A DNA stretch of 64,000 nt from Nicotiana tabacum (GCF_000715075.1 NC_134096.1:66655026-66719025), one strand, 5' to 3'; positions 1-12,242 are shown, counted from the stretch's first letter. Program-made: numbers and translations. Notes: generated from the letters alone by a model not told the origin.

Positions 1-73
1 CGTCACCCTTAATAGGAGTGAAGGAAGTATGACTGTTTGGTAAGGAACTAATTCCTTCAGCAAGTGACTCCAT
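1..73 (-). CDS. 5' end of an unidentified host gene (partial, runs off left edge)
   Basis: Read on the minus strand, an ATG at 73-71 opens a frame without stops to the window edge (24 codons, beginning MESLAEGISSLPNSHTSF). A more upstream in-frame ATG at 100-98 would add nine codons, but it lies before the likely splice acceptor (AG at 95-94, preceded by a pyrimidine-rich tract), so the ATG at 73 is preferred. A well-formed donor (CAG/GTAA) at 675/674 and a leader-like sequence further right support a gene with an intron in its 5'UTR. I do not recognise the protein; 24 residues are too few for a domain call. What is seen is an open frame and plausible splice sites; that it is an expressed gene is inference. 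Confidence 0.45.
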   Translation of the reverse strand, partial: MESLAEGISSLPNSHTSFTPIKGD

Positions 74-93
74 TCTGCTTTTTGGCCTAGACA

Positions 94-1100
94 CTGCCAT
101 TGTACAATCAAAAAATGAGAGTATTACCTCATACTTACTCTATGAGACAAAATAAGCACTTAAAGCCATTTTGAACAAAGGTTTTTCTTTTAAGTAATAA
201 ATCTGAAATTGGCTCTATGATCCCAAAATGTAGCACAAAATCCTTAAACAAATGGGAAGGAATCTTTGGCAGAGAAATAAGAGGTACAATATCATTCACA
301 GTTTCCCATTAACAAGAAAAAGCTACTTAACTTATAATTAACAAATCAATCAACTATGACGCAACATAAAACTAGCTGGAATCGGCTGTATCTGTATGAA
401 CAAACTTTAACCATTACACTCTATTAGGGTCCATTTCATTCCTATTAATAGAAATCTAAGAGCGGATAAATGCTTTAATTAAAATCCAAGAGAACTTAAA
501 ATTTAGAGAGATTACATTTTAACTGCCCAATTGCATTACAGCAGAAATCAAAGATCTTTCACAACAGAAATCTTGCATGGTTCAGAAGTTTCCTCTTTTG
601 CTTCTTCCACAAGAACCAAAACAGAGACAGAGAAATAAATAAATAAATACAAATAACGGGTTCTTGAAAATTACCTGATTAAAGAACTGAGAACAGTAAA
701 TTAATCTTTCATGATTGTTGAGATTCAACAAAAGCTAGAGCGAAACAGAGAACCTTTCAAGAACTTCACTCGAAAAGTGAAACAATCTTTTGCTTTGTAA
801 CTGCTTTTTCCTGTATTGTTTTTCGGATCCGATCGAAAAACAAGAAAGAATGTTAAGTAATAGTAATTCTACTGATTTTGTGAGTTTGAGTTTTTGTGGG
901 GTAAATGGGGTGCAATAGTAATTACAATGGAGAAGAAAAGAAACAAGAAAAGGAGAGAAAGTTGTATGAATGATATGAAAGAAAACTCAGAAGCAAAGCA
1001 AAAAGACAGGGAAACAAAGCAAAGCTAAAGAGTAAAGCTGTCTTCACTTTTAAGAGAAATTAAAGAAAAGAATGAAAAATCTAACTTCTCGCCACTGTCT
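94..1100 (-). other. 5'UTR leader and 5'UTR intron of the left-edge gene
   Basis: On the minus strand, about 675-1100 reads like a plant 5' leader: CT-rich, few ATGs, with one tiny upstream reading frame (ATG AAA GAT TAA, about 711-700) just before the donor. The proposed intron is 94-674. A TATA-like motif (TATAAGCG on the minus strand) lies near 1135-1145, which would put transcription start near 1100. No transcript evidence is available. Confidence 0.35.
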
Positions 1101-2050
1101 TTCTGCTTTACCTTCACCTTTCTTGTTTATGTAAACGCTTATACTGAACTACTATACAGAGCTCTTCTTTATCGTAAAATACAAAAATTTATACTGTAAC
1201 TTATCACAGTGAGTCTGAGAGAGGTGAGAGAGAAGACTGGAAAATGCATTTTATTATTGGCACTCTCAAACTTCTATTCTGTTTTTTTTTTCACCGCACT
1301 CTCAACTTTTATTCGGAGAGCAATTAAATCACAAATTAATTGAGACCAGCTACATAAATATTTTTATTTTTTAATTTGTGTATAGAGGACTATTTTTATG
1401 TTATTGTTAATTTAGCAGGACTTCCCTCTTTTATTTAAGTTCAAATAGATTATATTACCACGACCTAAATATTAGTTTTTTGGCTAGTTAATGTACTTCA
1501 AAATATTTGACGTTTTTAAACTTATTTTTATTATTGTGTTAACTAAGTGAGGTATTTAAGAAATAATTTAGACGAGTACTCATATAATTAAGACTATTAA
1601 ATATTTTAAAAAAGAATGCACAATAATTTTAACAGACAGATAATATGAACCAAAAAGTATTTTACTAAATTCACATAGACTAGATATTGGTGTGAAAGAG
1701 TTCGAATTTTGACGTGGCGCCTACACCCAACTGAATTTCATGCAAACCTTGAAAAGCAAATTTTCCGGTTGTAATTAAGGACTAATGAGTTTTCGGTTTT
1801 GACAATTTTGAAATTTCTGTTGGAACTTGGAAATAAGAAATGCCGAAGCCTTATTTCATTTACTTGAAAGTAAAACTCTTTATTTTTGGCTAAAGTCTTT
1901 TCATCATATTTTTAAAATGTGAAACAGTCTTTTCTTTCTTTACTATTTATAGAGTTTGCAAACGTCTAAATGTTAGCTAATTTAAGATACAAGAAGTATA
2001 ACAAAACGCAAGTTCTATCTTTCTCTTTTTTCATTTAATGGAGGTAAATG
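1101..2050. other. Upstream intergenic DNA, no gene seen
   Basis: AT-rich sequence without a convincing reading frame. Two near-identical short stretches (cactctcaa...cttctattc, 1260-1315) form a small direct repeat. It probably holds the promoter of the left-edge minus-strand gene. It ends at the copy of CAACT that flanks the copia element. Confidence 0.4.
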
Positions 2051-2055
2051 CAACT

Positions 2056-2586
2056 TGTTGAGGTTTTTGTTATTTAAGATGAAATAGTCTTAAAATGAGG
2101 GTGAATGGGAAATGGAGGAAAAATAAAATTTTTGAGTAAAATTTTTAGTTTTTCCCTCTTGACAATGAGACATTGTCCCATATTGGAAAAGGAAAAGATT
2201 TTTGGTGGTATATATATAATTGCTCTTCTTGTAGCTCTTAAAGAGTTAAGAAGAAAGCAAGTCTCGCGCCGTCGTCGTCGCTCGCTCGGCTTTCGGCTTT
2301 CGGCTTCGGCACCAAATTTATTTGTTAATAGTAAATATTAACGTAAGATTATCCGCATTTGTAACGGATATGTTCCAATCCGTGTATTGACCACCAGCTG
2401 CAATACTGCTCTTCCCACCATGGCCAAGTGCTTGCTCCATAATAACCTTGGGTACTAGGAGGGGATTAAATTCCTTAAGAAAACACTGTGAATTCAGTGG
2501 GCTCGAATTAATTACTGTTTCATTACGATAACTTATATTTTACAGAATTATTATTTACAAATACAGCAATATTGGCGGGACTAACA
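2056..2586 (+). repeat. 5' LTR of the copia element (internally deleted)
   Basis: It matches 7164-8084 at both ends. Compared with the 3' LTR it lacks roughly 340 bp between gcttgctcca and taaccttggg, and most of a GGCTTC hexanucleotide tract. A strong TATA (TATATATATAA, about 2210-2220) should be its promoter. Confidence 0.93.
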
Positions 2587-2788
2587 ATCTTAAGAAATTT
2601 AATATTTATTTCTGTATTTGTGTTATTCTTATTATTCTGCAAACTAAAACCTTTGTGGTTTTGTGTACTCTCGTTTTGGAGAGTAAAACCTTCGTGGCGT
2701 TTTGTTGGAGATTAAAATCTACGTGATTTTTACTCCAGTTTGAAAACGTTTATTAAACCTTTGTTTGTGTCATTCTTTTACAGAAAAA

Positions 2789-5700
2789 ATGACGACTGAA
2801 AGCGAAAACCAAGTTGTTCCGACGGTGACTGTCAACGCATCGACAAGCCGAATACCAGCGTTGGCACCGGCAGAAAAACCCGAAAAATTTTCCGGGATTG
2901 ATTTCAAGCGCTGGCAACAGAAGATGTTCTTCTACTTAACTACGTTATGTCTACAGAAGTTCATCAAGGAAGATGTTCCTGATCTGCCAGATAAAACTCC
3001 AGAGAATGAACGCTTTATCGTGATTGAAGCGTGGAAGCATTCTGATTTTTTATGCAAGAATTATATTCTTAGCGGATTGGATGATAATCTGTATAATGTA
3101 TACAGTAGCATGGAGACGTCAAAAGAATTGTGGAATGCGCTTGAAAAGAAATATAAAACTGAAGATGCCGGGATGAAGAAATTCGTTGCCGCAAAATTTT
3201 TGGACTACAAAATGGTAGATAGCAAGTCTGTTATTACCCAAGTTCAGGAATTGCAAGTGATTATTCATGATCTACTTGCTGAAGGTCTTGTCATCAATGA
3301 AGCATTCCAAGTAGCAGCAATGATTGAGAAGTTGCCTCCGTTGTGGAAGGACTTCAAAAATTATTTGAAACACAAACGAAAGGAAATGTCCCTTGAAGAT
3401 CTCATTGTTCAGTTGAGAATCGAAGAGGACAATAAAGCTGCTGAAAGGAGAGGCCGTGGAAATTCAACAATAATGGGAGCAAATATTGTTGAAGATAACA
3501 AAAAGAGGAAGAAGGCTTCTGGTCCGAAATACAACCCAAGCAAGAAGCGGTTCAGTGGAAACTGCTACAACGGTGAGAAAATCGGACATAAATCTACGGA
3601 GTATCGTGCTCCGAAGAAAGACAAGAAAAAGGGTCAAGCAAACATGGTAGTAAAGCATGATGATGTTGATACCTTGTGTGACATGCTTTCTGAATGTAAC
3701 TTGGTGGGAAATCCTAAACTGTGGTGGTTTGATTCAGGAGCCACTCGCCATGTTTGTGCAGTTAGAGAAGCTTTTGCTACTTATGCTCCTGCTGGACTCG
3801 GAGAGACAGTTTATATGGGAAATACTTCAACAGCAAAAGTTGAAGGATATGGGAAGATATTTCTGAAAATGACTTCTGGCAAGGTCATAACTTTGAACAA
3901 TGTCCTTCATGTTCCCGAAATGAGAAAGAATTTAGTCTCTACTGGACTTCTTGTTAAGCACGATTTTAAGTACGTTTTTGTGTCCAACAAGGTTGTCATA
4001 AGTAAGAATGAAATATTTGTAGGAAAAGGTTACCTCACCGAAGGCCTTTTCAATCTAAATGTAATGGTTGTGGAAAACAATAATAATATTTCAGCTTCTT
4101 CTTACTTACTTGAGTCAAATGATTTATGGCATGTACGTTTGGGTCATGTCAATTATAAAACCTTGCGGAAAATGATTAACTTGGAAGTACTGCCTAAGTT
4201 TGAATGCGAAAAATCAAAATGTCAAACATGTGTGGAATCTAAGTATGTTAAACATCCTTATAAGTCAGTTGAAAGGAATTCAAATCCTTTAGACTTAATT
4301 CACACAGATATTTGTGACATGAAGTCAATACCATCTCGTGGTGGAAAGAAATATTTCATAACTTTTATTGATGATGGTACTCGATATTGCTATGTTTACT
4401 TACTGAATAGTAAAGATGAAGCAATAGACGCATTCAGGCAATACAAAAATGAAGTTGAAACGCAACTTAACAAGAAAGTAAAAATGATAAGAAGTGATAG
4501 GGGTGGTGAATATGAATCTCCTTTTGAATAAATATGTTTAGAATATGGAATTATTCATCAAACAACAGCCCCTTACACGCCCCAATCTAATGGGATTGCG
4601 GAAAGAAAGAATCGCACATTAAAGGAGATGATGAACGCGTTGTTGATAAGTTCTGGTTTGCCACAGAACTTGTATTTTAAAGTGTGGGGGTGTTTGGCAA
4701 AAGTGCAAGTTCCTAAACCCAAAAGGGTAAAGATAGGACCGAAAACCATTGATTGTGTTTTCATAGGATATGCGACAAATAGTAAAGCATATCGATTTCT
4801 GGTTCATAAATCAGAAAATCCCGACATTCATAATAATACGGTTATAGAATCAGATAATGCTGAGTTCTTTGAAAATATATATCCGTATAAAAAGGAATGT
4901 GAGTCGTTTGGTGAAGGATCTAAATGACCTCGGGAAGAAACAAAAGAAAGTACATGTAATCAGGAGGATCTAAGACGTAGTAAACGTCAAAGAACTTCTA
5001 CTTCATTTGGACCAGATTTTGTGACTTTCTTATTGGAGAATGAGCCTCAAACATTTAAAGAAGCTATGACTTCTTCCGAATCATTGTTTTGGAAAGAGGC
5101 AGTCAATAGTGAAATAGAATCCATATTGAACAACCATATATGTGAATTGGTTGATCTTCCTCCTGGAAATAAACCTTTGGGTTCTAAATGGATTTTTAAG
5201 AGAAAAATCAAAGATGATGGCACTATTGATAAATTCAATGCAAGACTCGTAGTCAAAGGGTATACACAACGAGAAGGTCTAGACTACTTTGATACATACT
5301 CTCCAGTTACAAGAATTACGTCCATACGGATGTTAGTAGCATTAGCTGCAGTGTATGGTCTTGAAATTCATCAAATGGATGTTAAGACGGCCTTCTTAAA
5401 TGGAGAGTTGGAGGAAGAAATTTACATGAAATAACCTGAAGGGTTTGTGGTTCCAGGTAAAGAAAAGAAGATATGTAGACTTGTTAAGTCTCTTTACGGA
5501 CTAAAACAAGCACCCAAACAATGGCATACGAAATTTGACCAAACAATGTTGTCAAATGATTTTAAGATAAATGAATGTGATAAATGTGTGTACATTAAAA
5601 ATGTTCCAAATCACATAGTCATTGTTTGCCTATATGTAGATGATATGCTGATAATGAGTAATGACATTGCTAACATAAATGCTACTAAGCGTATGCTCAA

Positions 5701-6607
5701 TAGCAAGTTTGATATAAAAGACTTGGGAGTTGCTGATTTAATTCTGGGAATTAAGATCCATAAGACTCCTCAAGGTCTAGCATTATCACAATCTCATTAT
5801 ATTAAGACAGTACTTGAAAAATTCAAGCACTTGAGCTTTAAAGTTGCAAAGACTCCAATTGACGTGAATCTTGCATTAGCAAAGAATAAAGGCCAAAGCA
5901 TATCACAATTGGATTATGCTCGTGTGTTGGGATGCTTAATGTATATCATGAATTGTACATGACCAGATATAGCTTGTGCTATAAGTAAACTGAGTCAATA
6001 TACGAGCAATCCAGGCCAATCTCATTGGATGGCAATAAAATGAGTTTTGGGATATTTAGAACATACCCAAAACTTTGACTTGCACTACAGTAAATTTCCT
6101 GCGGTGATTGAGGGATACTGTGATGCAAATTGGATCACCGGTTCAACTGATTCTAAGTCCATAAGTGGATATATATTCACTATTGGTGGAGGAGCGGTAT
6201 CTTGGAAGTCATCCAAACAAACATGTATTGCCCGCTCTACAATGGAGGCTGAATTCATAGCCTTAGATAAAGCTGGTGAAGAAGCTGAATGGCTCCGGAA
6301 TTTCTTGGAAGACATTCCATTTTGGCCCAAACCGTTGGCACCAATATGCATACATTGTGATAGTCAAGCGGCAATTGGAAGGGTTGGGAGCGTTATGTAT
6401 AACGGTAAATCTCGTCATATACGACGAAGACATAAAACCGTTAGGCAATTACTCTCTAGAGGAATTATCACGATTGACTATGTAAAGTCAAGTAATAATG
6501 TGTCGGATCCACTTACAAAAGGCCTAACTAGAGAGGTAGTTGAGAAATCATCAAGGGGAATGGGGCTATGGCCGAGAACAAGTCATTGTGGCGGTAACTC
6601 TACCTAG
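2789..6607 (+). pseudogene. copia gag-pol polyprotein, broken by in-frame stops
   Basis: The start is ATG 2789 (MTTESENQ); an upstream TTG-initiated reading is not credible in a plant. One frame carries everything to the stop at 6605. Gag has a zinc knuckle (about 3556-3605) in which two of the cysteines look lost (CYNGEKIGHKSTEYR). Protease motif is WWFDSGATRHVC (about 3724). The integrase zinc region (HVRLGHVN, CQTC) and catalytic residues are seen in HTDICD, RSDRGGEYES and GIAERKNR. RT is at about 5150-5700, with YVDDM at 5632-5646. RNase H is at about 6110-6500 (YCDANW, STMEAEF, HCDSQAA). Stops sit at 4529, 4925, 5432, 5960 and 6041, all in the same frame, so decay is by point mutation rather than frameshift. 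Near 4672, PQNL joins directly to YFKVWGC, so an in-frame stretch of integrase (tens of codons by family comparison) is missing. Confidence 0.95.
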
Positions 6608-7163
6608 AAGACTGGAGATCCCAAGATCTAGGTTCAAGGAGATCAAACAAAGTCATTAATGACGATTCAACATTGTCAAATAAAATTTTAGTCCGTTCTC
6701 GTGATGAGACAATGTTCAGTACCAAGGATAAAGCATTAAGGTTTTTTAATAATTTCTAAATTTGATACGGGGTATATCAAATAGTGTATCTACAGGATGA
6801 CACGTTTAGGAATCACCTATGTAAGTGTGAAGTATTAGCCGCTTCAAGGAGAACTTTGTAAGGCCAGTTCTCTACGCACTTATGAAACCAGGCGGTGTTC
6901 ATGGCTGAAACGAACACAACAATGAGAGCCAAAGACGGTTAAGGGTCGGTTGTATGACTTATGGTTGTCTAGGTATACACCAAAGTTCGACGGTTCAAAG
7001 ATATCAAATCTACTGATTGACCGAGTATATCCGACATAAGTTCACTACGGAAAGTTCAAAGGGAAACCTACTTATCCAGATGCGATTAATCCTTGCTTGC
7101 AAATCACACAGTTTTTCCATGCATACTTTCATGATATAGCCATTCCCCATTCATGTGGGGGAT
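6608..7163 (+). other. 3' untranslated part of the copia element with polypurine tract
   Basis: Non-coding stretch between the RNase H stop and the 3' LTR. It ends in a G-rich tract right before TGTTGAGG, the position expected for the plus-strand primer. No other gene is seen in it. Confidence 0.75.
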
Positions 7164-8084
7164 TGTTGAGGTTTTTGTTATTTAAGATGAAATAGTCTTA
7201 AAATGAAGGTGAATGGGAAATGGAGGGAAAATAAAATTTTTGAGTAAAATTTTAAGTTTCCCCCTCTTGACCATATTGGAAGAGGAAAAGATTTTTGGTG
7301 GGTATATATATAATTGCTCTTCTTGTAGCTTTTAAAGAGTTAATAAGAAAGCAAGCCTCGCGCCGTCGTCGTCGTCGCTCGCTAGGCTCGGCTTCGGCTT
7401 CGGCTTCGGCTTCGGCTTCGGATTTGGATTTGGATTTGGTCAAATGATCGATTGATTGATTAATTTTTTGGACCAAATTTATTTGTTAATAGTAAATATT
7501 AACGTAAAATTATCCGCATTTGTAACGGATATGTTCCAATCCGTGTATTGACCACCACCTGCAATAGCAGCCGCCTAATGCTCTTCCCACCATGGCCAAG
7601 TGCTTGCTCCACAAACAAGCTAGTGCATGCTCCACAATGGAGGGTGGAGGGTCGTTCATCTTCAAAGCTGACTGCTATAAATATGTGCAGCAGCTGTTGA
7701 AGAAAGACACACAACACAAAAACTGAAAACGCTCAACTTTGGCTATACATTGTACTCCTTCCTCTCAGCATTTCCATACGATTTTCTGAGTTTCTACTCC
7801 TTTGTTCTGCATTGTTTTAACTTCAAATAAAGCAACTGTAAGTGTGATTTGCTATCGAACTTTGTGTTCGCTGAAATATTGGGGTTTGAAGTACCGCTAC
7901 ACCAGTGTGTGATTCGTTCTATCCTGGGAGGAAATAATCCATAACCTTGGGTACTAGGAGGGATTAAATTCCTTAAGGAAACACTGTGAATTCAGTGGGC
8001 TCGAATTAATTAATGTTTCATTACGATAACTTATATTTTATAGAATTATTATTTACAAATACAGCAATATTGGCGGGACTAACA
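7164..8084 (+). repeat. 3' LTR of the copia element (fuller copy)
   Basis: 921 bp, TG...CA. It contains a TATA (TATATATATAA, about 7303-7313), a (GGCTTC)n microsatellite at about 7388-7420 followed by (GGATTT)n, and the about 340-bp stretch absent from the 5' LTR. It is followed by the CAACT target duplication. Confidence 0.94.
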
Positions 8085-8089
8085 CAACT

Positions 8090-9090
8090 TTCAATGAAAA
8101 ATCTGAAGTTCAACTTTTATACTTGACCACGTCCTATTTAAAATAAAAGTTATGAAATTATTAAGATAAAAATAACTATGGTTTCTTTAAAATCAAACTA
8201 TGTAGAATACAATGTGAGAGTCCTTGACGAAGTGCCAGCTGTCCTTATGCAGAAATGATTATTCGCACCATGACTTTAAAGTTTAAAGTAATGAGCGCAT
8301 GACTGTAATTCTTTTAAATAAGGCTTCTCATTGTTATATATTTAATTGTACGACTAATAAGTTACGTTTGTTTCATTAAATGTAATTAATCATAATAAAC
8401 TAAAATGGAGTAATTTTGTACTTGTATTTGGTTACAGTAAAATTCTATATCTGTATCAAAAGTAATTACAAGGTTGAGGGGCACCATCATTAATTAAGTA
8501 TTTAAGTTGAAACTTGAAAAACAACTACTATTGCGGGCATAGAGGAGAGGTGTCACATGCACGCACGTGAATTAGAACCATCGCAAGTTGACCGCCGGTC
8601 CTTCTCCGCTCATTAAATGGATTGGCCATTAAATTAATCTCTGTTTACGGCAAGTTAATCCTGTACTTGTACATAAACAAAATGAAAAATAGAAACCAGG
8701 CAATTGATCTAGACATAAATTCATCCTATAAGAACATAGGTCAATGTTTAGGCAGCACGCCTATATATATGCATCATTGTGGAATATTATTGAATACTTA
8801 CCTATAATGTCTTCTTGTCCATCATGAATTGAACGCTATTACTAATTACTCTATAGTTTCTTTTCTATTTTTGCCATGCTAACAATGAGTTATCGCACTA
8901 TTAATATGATATCAAAGTACATAAAGGTCTTGATTTCAAGTTTTTACATCACTTTTTTTTTTTTTTTTAAATCTTATGGTTACTCCGAACAAAAGATTGA
9001 GAGCACATATCAAAGGCGTTTTACAAACCTAAGACACATTTATATAAATAAAATATTTTTTCATAAACAATTTAAGTTTTTTAATTAGCT
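8090..9090. other. AT-rich intergenic DNA, nothing recognised
   Basis: No reading frame, repeat or RNA gene could be supported. This is the host sequence that was continuous with 1-2050 before the copia insertion. Confidence 0.4.
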
Positions 9091-9098
9091 ATCATACT

Positions 9099-9316
9099 CG
9101 GGGACAGATTTAGGGGGTGAAAGGGGTTCACCCAAACCTCCTTTGCCGGAAAGGCAAAATCTATTTTGTACATCTATATATTATAGTTTGAATCTCAAAA
9201 GCATAACCCATTGGTCAAGGGAGTTCAAAACCTATATGAGGTTGCTGGTTCAATTCACACTGGCCAGTCTCTTTAATTTTGTAACCCCCTTAGCGAAAAT
9301 CTTGACCCCGGCACTG
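9099..9316. mobile_element. hAT-like MITE
   Basis: About 218 bp with G-rich and C-rich ends (cggggacagattta at the left, gaccccggcactg at the right) typical of a common Solanaceae miniature element. The flanking 8-mers ATCATACT (9091-9098) and ATCAGACT (9317-9324) differ at one base, as expected for an old 8-bp hAT target duplication. The terminal repeats are only partly complementary, so the element is degraded. There is no coding capacity. Confidence 0.55.
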
Positions 9317-9324
9317 ATCAGACT

Positions 9325-11230
9325 TATATTAAACTAAATATCTACAAATGAAAAATTTAGCTAAATAATGTTATTATGTAATCTTGCTATTATAATCATG
9401 TTAGTGATGGTTCATATAGAAATCTAAAGACTTGGTGCCTTGTCACGCGTTGGAAAAGAGAAGAGACAGTGTGTGCTAAGCCAACGGACCACTGTCTGTA
9501 ATCAACGCTACATACTTATATCAATAACATCATTAGCCTTGATTAACTCTAGTGGAGGCCATCAAAAGCCTTCCTCATATACATTCCCCCATTGGCTTTA
9601 GATACGGGAATGCACAAATTTCGCCTCTCTACCGTCTTTTCCTTTCTATCTGCTTCTACTTTAGGATTTCATACGGGAATGCTTATAAAAATAATTTAAT
9701 TATAATAATCCTACTAATACTGAATATGAATCGAAATAAAGCAAAATAGATACATGGAATGCTTAACTTATTTGAAATTAAGTTGATGACTGACAAAGCA
9801 AATGAAAATCACATCAAAGTCAAGATTGTGCTGGTAAATATTCCAATATATAACATAACTCGTTATACTATTACTTCTCTTTTTCAATTTGTTACACTCT
9901 ACAGCACTTCAAGTTCTGCAACTTAAATGAACTATTCTCCACTTGCAATGCATTTATATAGTTGTCTTTCAATTCGGAAATCTTTTGTAGGCCCTATGCA
10001 TGAAGCAGTTCAATGAATTAGTGTAACATTATTGAATACATGACCCAAACGTCACACTTTTTCCTTTTCTTTTGGTATGACATGAATGTTGCATATAGGA
10101 AAGGCATCTATGGAACTGTGGCACTGCTTATGGCTTCTTGAGGTTTCTTGTCAAGCTTAGCATCTACCACTTTCGTTGGAACAAGAAAAGCACATAGTTT
10201 ATTCTTTGTTCTAACTCTAATGTAAAAGTGTCAATGACAATGAAGTTCATATCACTATGCCATTAACAATTGGAATTGGTTCCTTTTGAACTGATAAATT
10301 ACTTTCTAATGACATCCTTTTCTCCCTTTTTCACCGCATCCTCTCCCCTGTTTCATTTTCTTCTAGTACATCAATGCATCTAATATATTAAGGAGGAAAA
10401 TAAGTGCATATTGTACTATACCAATTAGAAATAATCCCTTTGTTCCCCATGCTTGACACAGTTTGATAGATTCCTTTCACTTAGTTTCTCAGCTTCATTT
10501 CTTCTGAAAAGTGCGGAGTCGCACAATCAAGTGCGGAGCCGAACAATAAAGTGCCTGGACTTCAGCCAGAGCAACAACTCCAGTGACTCTAGCTGCTGCT
10601 TGAGTGCTTCCATCTTCAAGAACGAGCTATTGTTCATGGCTCCAAAATCAAAGTTACAAGCCTCCAAATCCAATCTTCACTGTTGAACTTTAAGAACCAG
10701 ATGTTGATAACTCTCAGTTCAAATTTGAGCACAATCCAACGGTTAACGAAGTGGACTGTCCGAGCAGAAATTTTCTGGAGCAAAAAAATATATTTTTCTC
10801 TCTCACAAGGCTTCAAAAACGGCTACACCCTTGTGTTTTCTCTCTTGTTGTGTTTCTAACATAAAATAGGTCATATTTATATGTCGTGATATTAGTGAGC
10901 TATATGATAAAGTGGGCTAGGTCCAAAAGATATTTTATTTATCCACATAGGAAGGAGAAAAGCTTAAGAACACAACAAGAAATAGCCCTCGACTTATGAT
11001 TTTCACAAGAACTACCTTCAGCATTTCTCACCAACTTTAGTTTTTCTTTTGTTCAACTCTCCTTCATTTTTTGGTAATAACTGTGAAATATTATCATAGA
11101 CAAACAAAATTGACACCTAAGGAGCACCTATGACTACAACAACCATCTAGAAATGGTATTAATAGTCATCAGGCCTCACTAGAAATTCTGATTACATAAT
11201 CTTTAAAATAACACTTGATATATGCGAGCT
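9325..11230. other. Intergenic DNA, no gene supported
   Basis: AT-rich and without a reading frame that resembles a protein. The 10500-10860 stretch has a pyrimidine-rich end (tttctctctcttgttgtg) and could be an old transposon fragment, but no ends or duplication were found. Confidence 0.35.
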
Positions 11231-11239
11231 CTTTTTGTA

Positions 11240-12242
11240 ACCCGTATTGTCTCTATTCTACACTTAGTTTCCTATCTATTATATAAAAAATAGGTATTTA
11301 TAGTTATGTTCCAAAACTGTTTTCAATTCCTAACTTTCCATGTATAGTAAATCATGAGCCCTCACACTGCCATGACTAGTTCCTTCTTTATTTGTCTCTA
11401 ATGCCTCCTCTTGATCCACCTTATGCTTTGCCTGACCCCATGCTTTTGGAATTGGAAGCCTGACCATGCAGACAATTTGCCCCTTACTTCAGTAATCCAT
11501 GTGCATTCAACAAACGAATGAGTCTGAGTTTCAGTTAGTTCCTCCTCACATAAACAACATGTAGCATTATTCACTAGCATTTGTAGTTTTTGAAGTCTCT
11601 CCTTAGTCAACAACCTATCTTGGCTAGCAAGCCAGACTATAAACCTTTGATTTGGTAGCATTATCCTTATCCCTATTAAATTAGCCTCTTGCAGTCCCGC
11701 CATATTCCCTACTAGGGTATTATAGCTCATAGTAACTCAGTAGGCACCATTTGAAGTAAGTAAATACCTCTCATCCTGATACCATTGAGTCATTATCAAC
11801 GTAAGGGAATTAAGTTTTTCCAATACCAGCTACAGTCAATTGGTGGTTGGTGATTCCAGATAGACACATCATGTTTCATATAAAGCCCATCTCACCCATA
11901 GGATGTCCTGTTTGCTTGCCAGTTGACACAACAACTTTCCTACTGATGCTATAGTCTACTTTCTGCATTTTTTAATGTTCAGCCCCAGTGCTTTTTAGGA
12001 ACGTATACTTTATCCCAAACAAGTGCTACCCTTTTGTGCTTATCATACCGGCCCAACAAATAATTCCTACACTTACTATCGACCTCCTTTAGCACACTTT
12101 GAGGTAGGAAATAATATTCATTTCCTGTGTCAGTTGAAGACCGTGGAGTAATGCAAGTATACACAATTTTGCATGCCGAGGAGGGAAGGTAAACGATTAA
12201 AAAAAAATATATGTTTTGCAAAAATGATTTTGGTAGACACAT
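11240..12242 (-). pseudogene. LINE (non-LTR retrotransposon) ORF2 C-terminal remnant
   Basis: On the minus strand, 12242-11979 encodes the end of a plant LINE reverse transcriptase region (LPQSVLKEVDSKCRNYLLG, then VYVPKKHWG). 11730-11398 encodes the zf-RVT zinc-binding domain (RFIVWLASQDRLLTKERLQ, then CCLCEEELTETQTHSF). The stretch between them carries the linking sequence (ASVGKLL.QLASKQDILWVRW, MTQWYQDERYLLTSNGAY) but is broken by frameshifts and stops. The order and spacing fit one 5'-truncated copy with its 3' end near 11240. RT catalytic motifs are absent, so it is dead. Confidence 0.85.

Larger units (their letters stand above)
2056..8084 (+). mobile_element. Ty1/copia LTR retrotransposon, decayed but structurally complete
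   Basis: The element is bounded by LTRs that begin TGTTGAGG and end CTAACA, and is flanked by a perfect 5-bp target duplication CAACT (2051-2055 and 8085-8089). Gag-pol order is gag, protease, integrase, RT, RNase H, which is the copia order. The 5' LTR is 531 bp and the 3' LTR 921 bp, because the 5' copy has lost internal sequence. A purine-rich tract (gtgggggat, 7155-7163) precedes the 3' LTR. No canonical initiator-Met primer-binding site is visible directly after the 5' LTR. The element cannot encode its own proteins now. Confidence 0.95.

Noticed and set aside
2765..2791. Gag-pol start at a TTG (2765)
   Set aside because: Non-ATG starts are not expected here; the ATG at 2789 is in the same frame and is followed by the typical gag N-terminus.
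9230..9262. tRNA-like B box (ggttcaattc) suggesting a SINE or tRNA gene
   Set aside because: No matching A box at the right distance and no cloverleaf; the sequence belongs to the hAT-like MITE.
10453..10816. Short frames on both strands that might be a small gene
   Set aside because: No credible ATG start, no homology and no splice structure.
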